Assembly: GCA_020639295.1 (NCBI GenBank)
Contig: JACKGY010000003.1
Location: 868,001-932,000, forward strand
DNA from: Planctomycetota bacterium
Lineage (GTDB): Bacteria > Planctomycetota > GCA-002687715 > DRQF01
Length of the DNA stretch: 64,000 nt
Direction of reading: 5' to 3'
The notes beneath the pieces are model-generated. The model was not told the DNA's origin. It made no database searches and was given only the letters and a program-made list of their open reading frames with translations. A program made the translations under genes and the position numbers. The first letter of the stretch is position 1; every line of letters starts with the position of its first letter. Shown piece after piece: positions 46,776-54,691 of the stretch.

Positions 46776-47666
46776 TCAGCGATGCCAGTCCCGGGTGAGG
46801 TCCAGCCAGAGGGCGAGACCGGCCCAGGTCCCGAAGGGCGCATAGCGTCGGGCCAGCTCGCTCTCGCTCGTCGCCCCGCCCGGTCCCCCGAGCTGGGCGA
46901 GACCCGCTCGACACCAGGAGTCGAGCGCGAGGTCGTCGTAGCGACCGAGCAGACGCAGGGCCTGGCCGGCGGCGTAGGGCCCGAATCCGCGCAGGGCCCG
47001 CAACTCGCGCCGGAGTTCCGCGGTCGGCAGGTTCTTCAGCCGCGCCTCGTCCAGGCTGCCGTCGGCGCAACGCTGCACCAGCTCGCAGGCGGCCCGGGCC
47101 CGATAGCCGACGCGGATCCGATCACGCCAGAAGCTCTCGTCGCGGTCGACCAGGGCCGCCGCCGAGGGAAAGGCGCGGCGGCCATCGGGCGCGACCGGAC
47201 CCTCCAGGGCGACCAGGTTGGCGGTCATCGACCGGGTGGCGCTCCAGCTGCAGTTGGTCGTGAACAGGATCTTGAGCAGGTCCTCGAACAGGCTCACGGA
47301 ACGGAGGAGCCGTCCCGCGCCCCGTTCGGCCACCCAGCGCCGCTCGGGCTGGCCCCGGCAGATGGTCCAGAAGTCCTCGAAGTCCTCGTCGAACCGCAGC
47401 ATGCGCAGGACCGCAGCGCGCAGCGCGGCCCGGGTCGTCGCCTCGAGCGGCCTTGTCGAGGTCACCACCACCCGGATGCGCCCCTGGCGCGCGCCCAGCC
47501 GGCAGGAGAAGACCTGGCCGGCCAGAGAGAAGGCCGTGTCCAGGCGCTCGCTCTCGGCGCACCAGGCGTTGGGTTCCAGGTCGTACCAGCCGTGTCCTCG
47601 CACGATCAGGGGAAACTCGCAGGGCCCCGGCACCGAGAACTGAAGTGTCGCACTGTGGCTCGTCAT
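46776..47666 (-). CDS. HhH-GPD DNA glycosylase-like protein
   Basis: The 296-residue protein has the helix-hairpin-helix LRALRGFGPYAAGQAL (222-237) followed by the acidic catalytic position in DDLALDSW (D249), as in AlkA and OGG1 base-excision glycosylases. The TTNCSWSATRSMTANLV segment lies at the usual place before the HhH domain. OGG1-type enzymes have a catalytic lysine near the HhH; I do not see a clear one, so a monofunctional AlkA-like activity is more likely. There is no Shine-Dalgarno; a weak GATTCT lies 5 nt upstream. Confidence 0.85.
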   Translation of the reverse strand: MTSHSATLQFSVPGPCEFPLIVRGHGWYDLEPNAWCAESERLDTAFSLAGQVFSCRLGARQGRIRVVVTSTRPLEATTRAALRAAVLRMLRFDEDFEDFWTICRGQPERRWVAERGAGRLLRSVSLFEDLLKILFTTNCSWSATRSMTANLVALEGPVAPDGRRAFPSAAALVDRDESFWRDRIRVGYRARAACELVQRCADGSLDEARLKNLPTAELRRELRALRGFGPYAAGQALRLLGRYDDLALDSWCRAGLAQLGGPGGATSESELARRYAPFGTWAGLALWLDLTRDWHR

Positions 47667-47710
47667 CGGGCAGAATCGCTCGTCGACCTTCGTTGGACGG
47701 AGAAACCTCG

Positions 47711-49114
47711 ATGGCCGGAAGGTTAACCCGCGGCATTCGACGCCGCCACGCGTCGCAGGGCATTCTCGCCCTCCTCGCTCTGCTGTTGTTCGCCACGGCG
47801 GCTGACGCCCAGAAGCTCGGCGAGGTCGAGAAACGGCGGCCGGAGGCCCGCGCGCCGCGGGCGCAGGTCCTCGAGTGGCGCTCCAAGGCGGACCGCCCCT
47901 ACTGGTACCGCCTGCCCGAGAAGGGCAAGGAGTCGGGCAGCCTCCTGCTGATGCTGCATGGCACCGGGGTGCCCCATGGCTGGGCCTTCTGGAACTACCC
48001 CATCGGCGACGGCAGCTTCCGCCCGGGCGACGTCGTGGTGGCCCCGGAGGGCGTGACGCCCGGTCAGGGCGAGTCCTTCAACTTCATCCAGGGCGACAAG
48101 GACGGCGACCAGCTGGTCGAGATCATCCGTCTGTTCCGCGAGGAGTTCCCGATCGAGCGGGTCTACGTCTACGGTCACAGCCAGGGCGCCTTCTTCAGCT
48201 ACTGGTTCGCCGGTCGGCATCCGGAGCTGATCGACGGCATCGTCGCCCACGCCGGCAATCTCCTCGCCAACGTCTCGCATCCCCAGCTCGCCCGCGACAA
48301 GGTCGCCATCACCATCCTCCACGGTCGGGCCGACGCGGTCGTCCCGGTCGACTGCGCCATCGCCAGCGAGAAGGCCCTGCGCGAGATCGGCTATCGGAAG
48401 CTGAAGCTCGAGATCGTCGAGGGGCTGACCGAGCAGTCGGGGCACTGGCCTCTTCCCGGCCCGGTCGCGCGCCTGCTCGACTGGCTCGACCAGGTCTCGG
48501 TGGCCGATCCGGCCGCGGCGCTCGAGATCTACGAGAAGGCCCTCGCCCTGGAGGCACCGAACCTCGACGACCTGACCGCCTTCGCGGCGCGCGCGGACGC
48601 CCTCGTCGGCAAGCACCGCGGCGCCGACCACGAGGAACTGGTCCGCCGCCTCGAGACCGCCCGGAACGACCACGACGCGGCCCTCTCTCGCCTGGTCGCG
48701 ACCCTCGCCGAGCTCGACCCGAAGGCCAAGGAGGACGGCGAACTGGCGGCGCTCTTCCGGCTCGCCGCCGAGAAGCTCGCCCAGCACGATGGTGCCCGGA
48801 AGGAACTGCGCGCCTTGCTCGCCGCCTGGCGGGGCGAGACCAAGGAGGTGACCAAGTGTCTCGACCTCGTCAGTCGCAAGCGCGACGCCAAGAGCCTCGA
48901 GGCCGCGGCGAAGGTCCTCGGCCGTCGCTTCCTGGCACCGGAGCGGGGCGAATTGCTGCGCCTCGTCGGCCGGCTTCTCGACCCCTGCCCCGAAGGGCTG
49001 GCCCGTCCGACCCAGGCCCGTCTCGCCGAGCTGGTCACGCGTGATCTCGAACTCAGGACCGCGGCCGAGAAGCGGCTCGCGGAACTGCTGCGGCGCCCGA
49101 CGATCGGTCGGTGA
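47711..49114 (+). CDS. Exported alpha/beta-hydrolase (esterase-like)
   Basis: The 467-residue protein has an N-terminal signal sequence (LLALLLFATAADAQ). The esterase core has the nucleophile elbow GHSQG (S157), acid D208 (HGRADAVVP) and H245 (SGHWPLP), resembling PHB depolymerase/feruloyl-esterase-type hydrolases. The last 200 residues are a helical, charged domain not usual for the family. GGAG lies 10 nt before the ATG. It is divergent from the glycosylase gene. Confidence 0.85.
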   Translation: MAGRLTRGIRRRHASQGILALLALLLFATAADAQKLGEVEKRRPEARAPRAQVLEWRSKADRPYWYRLPEKGKESGSLLLMLHGTGVPHGWAFWNYPIGDGSFRPGDVVVAPEGVTPGQGESFNFIQGDKDGDQLVEIIRLFREEFPIERVYVYGHSQGAFFSYWFAGRHPELIDGIVAHAGNLLANVSHPQLARDKVAITILHGRADAVVPVDCAIASEKALREIGYRKLKLEIVEGLTEQSGHWPLPGPVARLLDWLDQVSVADPAAALEIYEKALALEAPNLDDLTAFAARADALVGKHRGADHEELVRRLETARNDHDAALSRLVATLAELDPKAKEDGELAALFRLAAEKLAQHDGARKELRALLAAWRGETKEVTKCLDLVSRKRDAKSLEAAAKVLGRRFLAPERGELLRLVGRLLDPCPEGLARPTQARLAELVTRDLELRTAAEKRLAELLRRPTIGR

Positions 49115-49249
49115 GGGCAGCCGCCGGAGCGACCGGCGATCCGGGTCCGAACTCCGCGTCCCTTGAAGGCGACGCTCGAGCCCGCTCTAATGCCCGGGCG
49201 CGAGCACCGGGTTCGCCGCGCCACGCCGTCCCAGCCGCGAAGTCGAGGC

Positions 49250-49924
49250 ATGCTGAAGAAGCTCATCATCAGGACCATCCAGAATCCGCTGGTCTTCAGG
49301 ATCTTCGAGACCCTGTCCTGGCTCCGCCACCGGAAGGCCATCCTCGCCCAGGCCGCGCAGGGCGAGCTCAAGCTCCACCTTGGCAGCGGCCGTGAACTCC
49401 TGCCCGGCTGGGTCAATGCCGACGGCCGCCTCGGACGCGGCATCCTGTCGATGTACTTCCCGCGCGGGCTGCGCCGCTTTCCCGACCGTAGCGCCCGCCT
49501 GATCTACAGCTCCCATTTCCTCGAGCACCTCGAGTACCCGGACACCGTCCTCGCCTTCCTGCGCGAATGCCACCGCGTGCTGGTTCCCGGCGGCACGATC
49601 CGGATCGTGGTGCCGGGCATCGAGAAGATCATCCGGGCCTATGTCGAGGGTGACGAGGGTTTCTTCGCGGTGCAGGCCGAGCAGCACCCGGCCTGGTGCA
49701 AGAGCCGCCTCGACCACCTCATCTATCCGCTGCAGATGGAGGGCCGTCACAAGTACGGCTACGACATCGAGACCCTCGGCAACGTCCTGGTCGAGGCGGG
49801 CTTCCACGACGTGGTCGACAGCGATCACAACCAGAGCCGGATCGAGGAACTGCGCGTCGATTACCGCGGCGGCCGCGACAACCACGGCCGCTACCTGAGC
49901 CTGTTCGCCGAGGCCACGGCCTGA
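49250..49924 (+). CDS. SAM-dependent methyltransferase (class I)
   Basis: The 224-residue product has the SAM-binding LHLGSGRELLPGWVNAD motif and the later IYSSHFLEHLEYPDTVLAFLRECHRVLVPGG and RIVVPG segments of Methyltransf_11/25-like enzymes that often act on sugars or small molecules. Possible starts are ATG 49190 and ATG 49250; the latter starts a basic helix (MLKKLIIRT) and lies downstream of a TCTAAT hexamer. The substrate is unknown. Confidence 0.8.
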   Translation: MLKKLIIRTIQNPLVFRIFETLSWLRHRKAILAQAAQGELKLHLGSGRELLPGWVNADGRLGRGILSMYFPRGLRRFPDRSARLIYSSHFLEHLEYPDTVLAFLRECHRVLVPGGTIRIVVPGIEKIIRAYVEGDEGFFAVQAEQHPAWCKSRLDHLIYPLQMEGRHKYGYDIETLGNVLVEAGFHDVVDSDHNQSRIEELRVDYRGGRDNHGRYLSLFAEATA

Positions 49925-50117
49925 GATTCTGGCCCGATTCCGGTCCCGAAAACGACCGGGCGCCGGAGTGATCCTCGGGGTCGATCCGGACGGCGCCGAG
50001 GCCGAGAGGAAGCGCTCGAGAACGGCTCGAGAGCGAGGAACCAGGGCGCCTCGCCGGGGTTGATGAGCGCGTCGTCGCGACCCAAGGTCGCAACCCTCGA
50101 ACCCTCGGGAGCAAGGC

Positions 50118-50636
50118 ATGGAACCAGCCACCGAATCCCAGACCGTCGCCACGCTACGCACCTCCTTCGCCGTGCTGCGCGCGGACGGACACTATCGTGT
50201 CGTGGCGACCCGATCGATCGCGATCGAGCAGGTGATCATGAGCTTCGAGGGCATCATGGTCGCCGAACCCAGCCGCTACTCGATCCAGATCGGCAGCGAC
50301 CAGCATCTCGAGTCTCCGCCCGATGAAGCCCGCGAGGTGATGTTCGACATTCGCCCCTGGCGCTTTCTCAACCATTCCTGCGCCCCGAATGCTCGTGTAT
50401 CGGGTCGAAACCTGATCGCGCTCCGCGCCATCGCTCCCTGGGAGCAGATATCCTTCGACTACAACACCACCGAATACCGGCTGGCCGCGCCCTTCCAGTG
50501 CCGCTGCGGCGAGACGACCTGCTGCGGCACGGTCAGCGGCTTTGCCGCCCTCGCCCCCGAACAACGCGAGCGGCGCCGGCCCCATCTCGCCCCGCATCTG
50601 ATCGCGATGCTCCGCGAGGAGGACGCCCGGGATTGA
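50118..50636 (+). CDS. SET-domain protein lysine methyltransferase
   Basis: The 172-residue product is a compact SET domain: RFLNHSCAPNA (NHSC 85-88), ISFDYN (FDYN 113-116) and a post-SET zinc site C128-x-C130-x4-C135 in CRCGETTCCG. SET enzymes transfer a methyl group from SAM to lysine. The gene ends 7 nt before the large synthetase gene and has a GGGAGCAAGG Shine-Dalgarno. The combination with an amino-acid-polymer synthetase is unusual; the methyl acceptor could be the polymer, the synthetase or a cell protein. Confidence 0.9.
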   Translation: MEPATESQTVATLRTSFAVLRADGHYRVVATRSIAIEQVIMSFEGIMVAEPSRYSIQIGSDQHLESPPDEAREVMFDIRPWRFLNHSCAPNARVSGRNLIALRAIAPWEQISFDYNTTEYRLAAPFQCRCGETTCCGTVSGFAALAPEQRERRRPHLAPHLIAMLREEDARD

Positions 50637-50643
50637 GCGACCG

Positions 50644-53600
50644 ATGATCGACGAGCCCGACCAGAGGACGATCGCGGCGGTCTTCCGCGCCGTGGCCTCC
50701 GCCCGGGGCGAGGCGGTCGCGATCGAGGTCCCGGCCGGCGCCGGCCATCCGCAACGGCAAGGTCGGACCTATGCCGCCCTGTGGGCACGGGCGCAGGCCC
50801 TGGCGACCGCGATCCTGGCCCGGGAACCGGAAGCCGGCGAGATCCCGATCGCGTTGTTCCTGCCGCGCTGGAATCCCGATCTCGTCGCCGCCCAGATCGC
50901 CGCCGGCATCCTGGGCCGACCCTGGTTGGCCCTCGAGCCCTCCCTGCCGGACCCACGACTCGCCGAGATCGTCGGCGACTCTCAGGCCTCGATCCTTCTC
51001 TGCGACCAGGGCCATCGCGACCGCGCCGAGGCGCTCGGTCCCGCGATCCTCGCGGTCGAGACCGTCGGCTCCGCGGGCGACGAGCTGGAGATCCGGGCGA
51101 CGGCCTCCTCGGCCGCCTACCTCATCTACACCTCGGGAACGACGGGCAAGCCGAAGGGCGTGGTCATCGAGGAGGCCTCGCTGGTCAACCTGGTGCTCGG
51201 CGATCGGGCGGAGTTCGGCCTGGGGCCCGGCGACCGGGTCGCTCAGGGCTCGTCGGCGGCCTATGACTCGCAGGTCGAGGAGGTCTGGCTGGCGCTGGCG
51301 GCGGGCGCGACCCTGGTCGTACTCGACCACGACCACCTGCGTCTCGGGCCGGACCTGCCGGCCCTGCTGCGCGCCGAGGGAATCAGCGTCTTCTGCCCGC
51401 CGCCGACCATCCTGCGCGGCATGGCCTGCGCCGATCCAAGGGCCGAACTGCCGGCGCTTCGCCTGCTCTACGTCGGCGGCGAGGCGCTGCCCGGCGACCT
51501 CGCCCGGGCCTGGGCTCCGGGTCGGAGGCTCGAGAACGGCTACGGGCCGACCGAGTGCACCGTGACCGTGATGCGGACAACCATCGGGCCGGACGATCCG
51601 GTGACTATCGGCCGACCGGTGCCCGGCAACCGGGCCCTGGTGCTCGACGCCGAGCTGAACGAGGTGGCGCCGGGGCAGGTGGGCGAGCTCTGCCTCGCTG
51701 GCCGCGGCCTGGCCCGCGGTTACCTGCGCCGTCCCGAACTCGATGCCGAGCGCTTTCCGGTCCATGCCCGCCACGGACGCATCTACCGCAGCGGCGACCT
51801 GGTCCGGGTCGACGAGGCGGGACGCCATCACTATCTCGGTCGCGCCGACGCGCAGGTGAAGATCCGCGGTCATCGGATCGAGCTGGAAGAGGTCGAGGCC
51901 CGGCTGGCGGCCGAGCCGACCGTCCGCGAGGCGGCCTGTCGCGTCCAGGGCGGCAATCTCGTCGCCTGGCTGGTCGCCGAGGACGACCTCGACCTCGATC
52001 GCCTGCGTCGTCGGCTCGAGACCGAACTGCCCGAGCCGATGCGTCCGAGCGCCTACGGTCGGCTCGCGGAGCTGCCGCGCAATACCGGCGGCAAGCTCGA
52101 CCGCGCCGCGCTCCCGGCCCTGACCCTGGCCGCCGGTACGGGTGTCCTGGCCGAGGACGAGCGCGTGGCGCTGGTGCAGGAGGCCTTCGCGGCGGTCCTC
52201 CAACTGGCGGCGCCACCGGCGCCCGAGGCCGACTTCTTCGTCGAGCTCGGCGGCCATTCCCTGGCCGCGGCCCTGGTGGTCTCGCGACTGCGCGAGGACC
52301 GGCGCGGGCGCGGCCTGAGCGTCCGCCAGCTCTATGACCGGCCCACCGCGGCGGGCCTGGCGATTGAACTGGGCCGCGAGCGGTCGCGAGCCGACACCAG
52401 GGACGTCGGCCCGCGCGAGGTGGGACGACCGAGGCTCCTGACCCTGGCCCAGGGAGTCCTGCTGCTACTGGTCCTGGTCGCCGGGTCGGCCCTGGCCAGC
52501 GCGCTGCTCCAGGTCCTGCCCGGTCGGCTCCTCGAGAAGGTTGACCTCTTCGGTTCCGGCCTCAGGCTGATCGGCCTGACCATCCTGCTCGGCCCGCTCC
52601 TCGGCCTGACCTCGATCCTGCTCACCCTGATCCTCAAGTGGACTCTCGTCGGCCGTTATCGGGCCGGACGGCAGGCGGCCTTCGGCGGCTTCCACCTCCG
52701 CCACTGGCTGGTCCGCAGCGCCGCCGCGACGATCCCCTTCGCCGCGTTGCGCGACACCGGCCTCGATCGTCTCCTCTTACGCCTCCTCGGCGCCCGGGTG
52801 GGCCGGAACCTGCGGGTCGGTCGCGGTGTCGACCTGCTCGGCGGCGGCTGGGATCTGCTCGAGATCGGCGACGACGTGGTGCTGGGGCGCGACGCCGCCC
52901 TGCGGCCGGTCCGACTGGAGGACGGCGGCTTCCGGCTCGGCGAGGTGGTCGTCGGCGCCGGGGCCCGCCTCGAGACCCGGGCGATGATCCTGGGCGGCGG
53001 TCGGCTCGAGGCCGACGCGGCCCTCGGTCCCCTGGCCCTCGTCGACGACGGTCAGGAGATCCCGGCGGCCGCGCGGGCCGAGGGCGTGCCCGCCCGCGTG
53101 ACCGGGACCGAGCCGGCGGCGGCGGCGACCCCGACCGGCTGGTCTCCCCTCCGCCAGGCCGTCACGGCCCTGGGCAGCCGCGCCCTGCTGGCGTTCCTGC
53201 TCTGGTCGCCGGGCCTCGGCTACGGACTCTGGCTCGCCGCGCGGCTGGAACTCGATGCGGTCGCCGCCGGACTCCGCATCCGTGACCTCCTCGGCTCGCC
53301 GGCCCGGCTGGGCGCCCTGGCCCTCAGCCTCGCCGCCTTGTTGGCGATCGATCTCGGCCTGCGGCTCCTGCTCGTCCGCGCCCTCGGCCGGATCGCCCCG
53401 GGCCGGCATCCGGCGCGCTCCTGGGCGGCCCTCCGCCACGACCTGGTCACCGGCCTGGTCGAAGGCGCCGGCCGCACGCTCAGCGGCACGATGTTCTGGC
53501 CGACCTGGCTGCGCCTGGCCGGGATGAAGATCGGCCGTGGCTGCGAGATCAGCTCGATCATGGATCTGGACCCGGACCTGGTCACGATCGGCGCCGGTTC

Positions 53601-54561
53601 CTTCTTCGCGGATGGCATCTATCTCGGCGGCCCGCGACAGGATCGCCTCGGGATCGACTTCGCCCCGCTCCGCTGCGGCGGCGGGGTCTTCCTCGGCAAC
53701 CACGTCGTCCTCCCCGGAGGCAGCGTGCTGCCGGACGACGTCCTGCTCGGGATCGCCACCACCCTGCCCGCGGAGCCCCTCGTGGCCGGTGAGTCCTGGT
53801 TCGGCAACCCGCCCTTCCGGCTCCCGCGGCGCGAGCCGGTGACGGTCGATCGTCGGTTGACCCATGAACCCTCGCCGACCCGTGTCCTCACCCGCGCCTT
53901 CTGGGAAGGCGCGCGCTTCCTCTTGCCCCTGCCCCCGACCATCGTCCTACTCGCCGCCTATGCGCTTCTCGAACGCACCGCATCCCTGGCCACACCGATG
54001 GCGGCGAGCTTCCTGCTGGCGCCTCTGGTCTTCCTCGCGGCCGCGCTGACCATGCTCCTGACCGTGCTCGCCGCCAAGTGGCTTCTGCTCGGGCGGACCC
54101 GACCGGGACGACACCCGCTCTGGTCCTGCTGGTGCAGCCGCTGGGACTTCCTCTACGTCCTCTGGCAGCGCTGGGCCCTGCCCATCCTCCGGCCCCTCGA
54201 CCAGAGCCTCCTCCTCGCCCCCTGGCTGCGCGCGATGGGCGTCCGCCTCGGCCGACGCGTCCTCCTCGGCTCCGGCTTCGCGCAGGTGGTCGATCCCGAC
54301 ATGCTGGTCATCGAGGACGAGGCGACGGTCGAAGGGCTGTTCCAGGCCCACAGCTTCGAGGATCGCGTCCTCAGGACCGAGCCCCTGCGGATCGGTCGGC
54401 GCGCCAGCACCGGCGCCGGCAGCATCATGCTGCAGGGTTCGGAGCTGGGCGCGGCGGCGCGGCTGGCCCCGCAGTCCCTGGCGATGAAACGCGAGCGCCT
54501 GGAAGGCGGCGCGCGCCACCTCGGCTGCCCGAGCGCCGCGGTCGACGAGCCCGAGCGTTAG
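50644..54561 (+). CDS. Pls/PosA-family non-ribosomal peptide synthetase (amino-acid homopolymer type)
   Basis: The 1305-residue protein has an adenylation domain (A3 YTSGTTGKPKGV 162-173, A5 NGYGPTE, A10 lysine K484 in NTGGKLDR), a carrier domain with the phosphopantetheine serine S539 (FFVELGGHSL) and, from about 599, three repeats of a transmembrane pair followed by a left-handed beta-helix-like stretch (about 710-800, 950-1030 and 1190-1280). No condensation or thioesterase domain of the normal type is seen. Order and size closely match epsilon-poly-lysine synthetase (Pls, about 1319 residues) and its poly-ornithine/DAB relatives. Substrate-pocket residues I can read are D208, S209, E212, V277, G299, V307 and T308; the acid at E212 fits a basic amino acid. 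The membrane-bound product would be an isopeptide polymer. Confidence 0.9.
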   Translation: MIDEPDQRTIAAVFRAVASARGEAVAIEVPAGAGHPQRQGRTYAALWARAQALATAILAREPEAGEIPIALFLPRWNPDLVAAQIAAGILGRPWLALEPSLPDPRLAEIVGDSQASILLCDQGHRDRAEALGPAILAVETVGSAGDELEIRATASSAAYLIYTSGTTGKPKGVVIEEASLVNLVLGDRAEFGLGPGDRVAQGSSAAYDSQVEEVWLALAAGATLVVLDHDHLRLGPDLPALLRAEGISVFCPPPTILRGMACADPRAELPALRLLYVGGEALPGDLARAWAPGRRLENGYGPTECTVTVMRTTIGPDDPVTIGRPVPGNRALVLDAELNEVAPGQVGELCLAGRGLARGYLRRPELDAERFPVHARHGRIYRSGDLVRVDEAGRHHYLGRADAQVKIRGHRIELEEVEARLAAEPTVREAACRVQGGNLVAWLVAEDDLDLDRLRRRLETELPEPMRPSAYGRLAELPRNTGGKLDRAALPALTLAAGTGVLAEDERVALVQEAFAAVLQLAAPPAPEADFFVELGGHSLAAALVVSRLREDRRGRGLSVRQLYDRPTAAGLAIELGRERSRADTRDVGPREVGRPRLLTLAQGVLLLLVLVAGSALASALLQVLPGRLLEKVDLFGSGLRLIGLTILLGPLLGLTSILLTLILKWTLVGRYRAGRQAAFGGFHLRHWLVRSAAATIPFAALRDTGLDRLLLRLLGARVGRNLRVGRGVDLLGGGWDLLEIGDDVVLGRDAALRPVRLEDGGFRLGEVVVGAGARLETRAMILGGGRLEADAALGPLALVDDGQEIPAAARAEGVPARVTGTEPAAAATPTGWSPLRQAVTALGSRALLAFLLWSPGLGYGLWLAARLELDAVAAGLRIRDLLGSPARLGALALSLAALLAIDLGLRLLLVRALGRIAPGRHPARSWAALRHDLVTGLVEGAGRTLSGTMFWPTWLRLAGMKIGRGCEISSIMDLDPDLVTIGAGSFFADGIYLGGPRQDRLGIDFAPLRCGGGVFLGNHVVLPGGSVLPDDVLLGIATTLPAEPLVAGESWFGNPPFRLPRREPVTVDRRLTHEPSPTRVLTRAFWEGARFLLPLPPTIVLLAAYALLERTASLATPMAASFLLAPLVFLAAALTMLLTVLAAKWLLLGRTRPGRHPLWSCWCSRWDFLYVLWQRWALPILRPLDQSLLLAPWLRAMGVRLGRRVLLGSGFAQVVDPDMLVIEDEATVEGLFQAHSFEDRVLRTEPLRIGRRASTGAGSIMLQGSELGAAARLAPQSLAMKRERLEGGARHLGCPSAAVDEPER

Positions 54562-54667
54562 CGACGGGCAGCTCCCGGTCGACTCGACCCCGAAGCCGCC
54601 GACCCGGGCTCGCGGTCGGAGCGGCGAATCGCCGCGGCCGGCGGTAGACGTGCCGAGCGCCAGGAGC

Positions 54668-54673
54668 TAGGCT
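54668..54673 (+). promoter_or_regulatory. -10 element of the membrane protein gene
   Basis: TAGGCT lies 18 nt upstream of the ATG at 54692. A GGAGGA Shine-Dalgarno sits between them, so the mRNA would have a leader of only about 12 nt. Confidence 0.4.
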
Positions 54674-54691
54674 CTCGGCCACGGAGGAACG

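Noticed and set aside
50118..50636. SET-domain gene as eukaryotic contamination
   Set aside because: It has bacterial Shine-Dalgarno, no intron, the same base composition as neighbours and sits tightly next to a bacterial synthetase gene.
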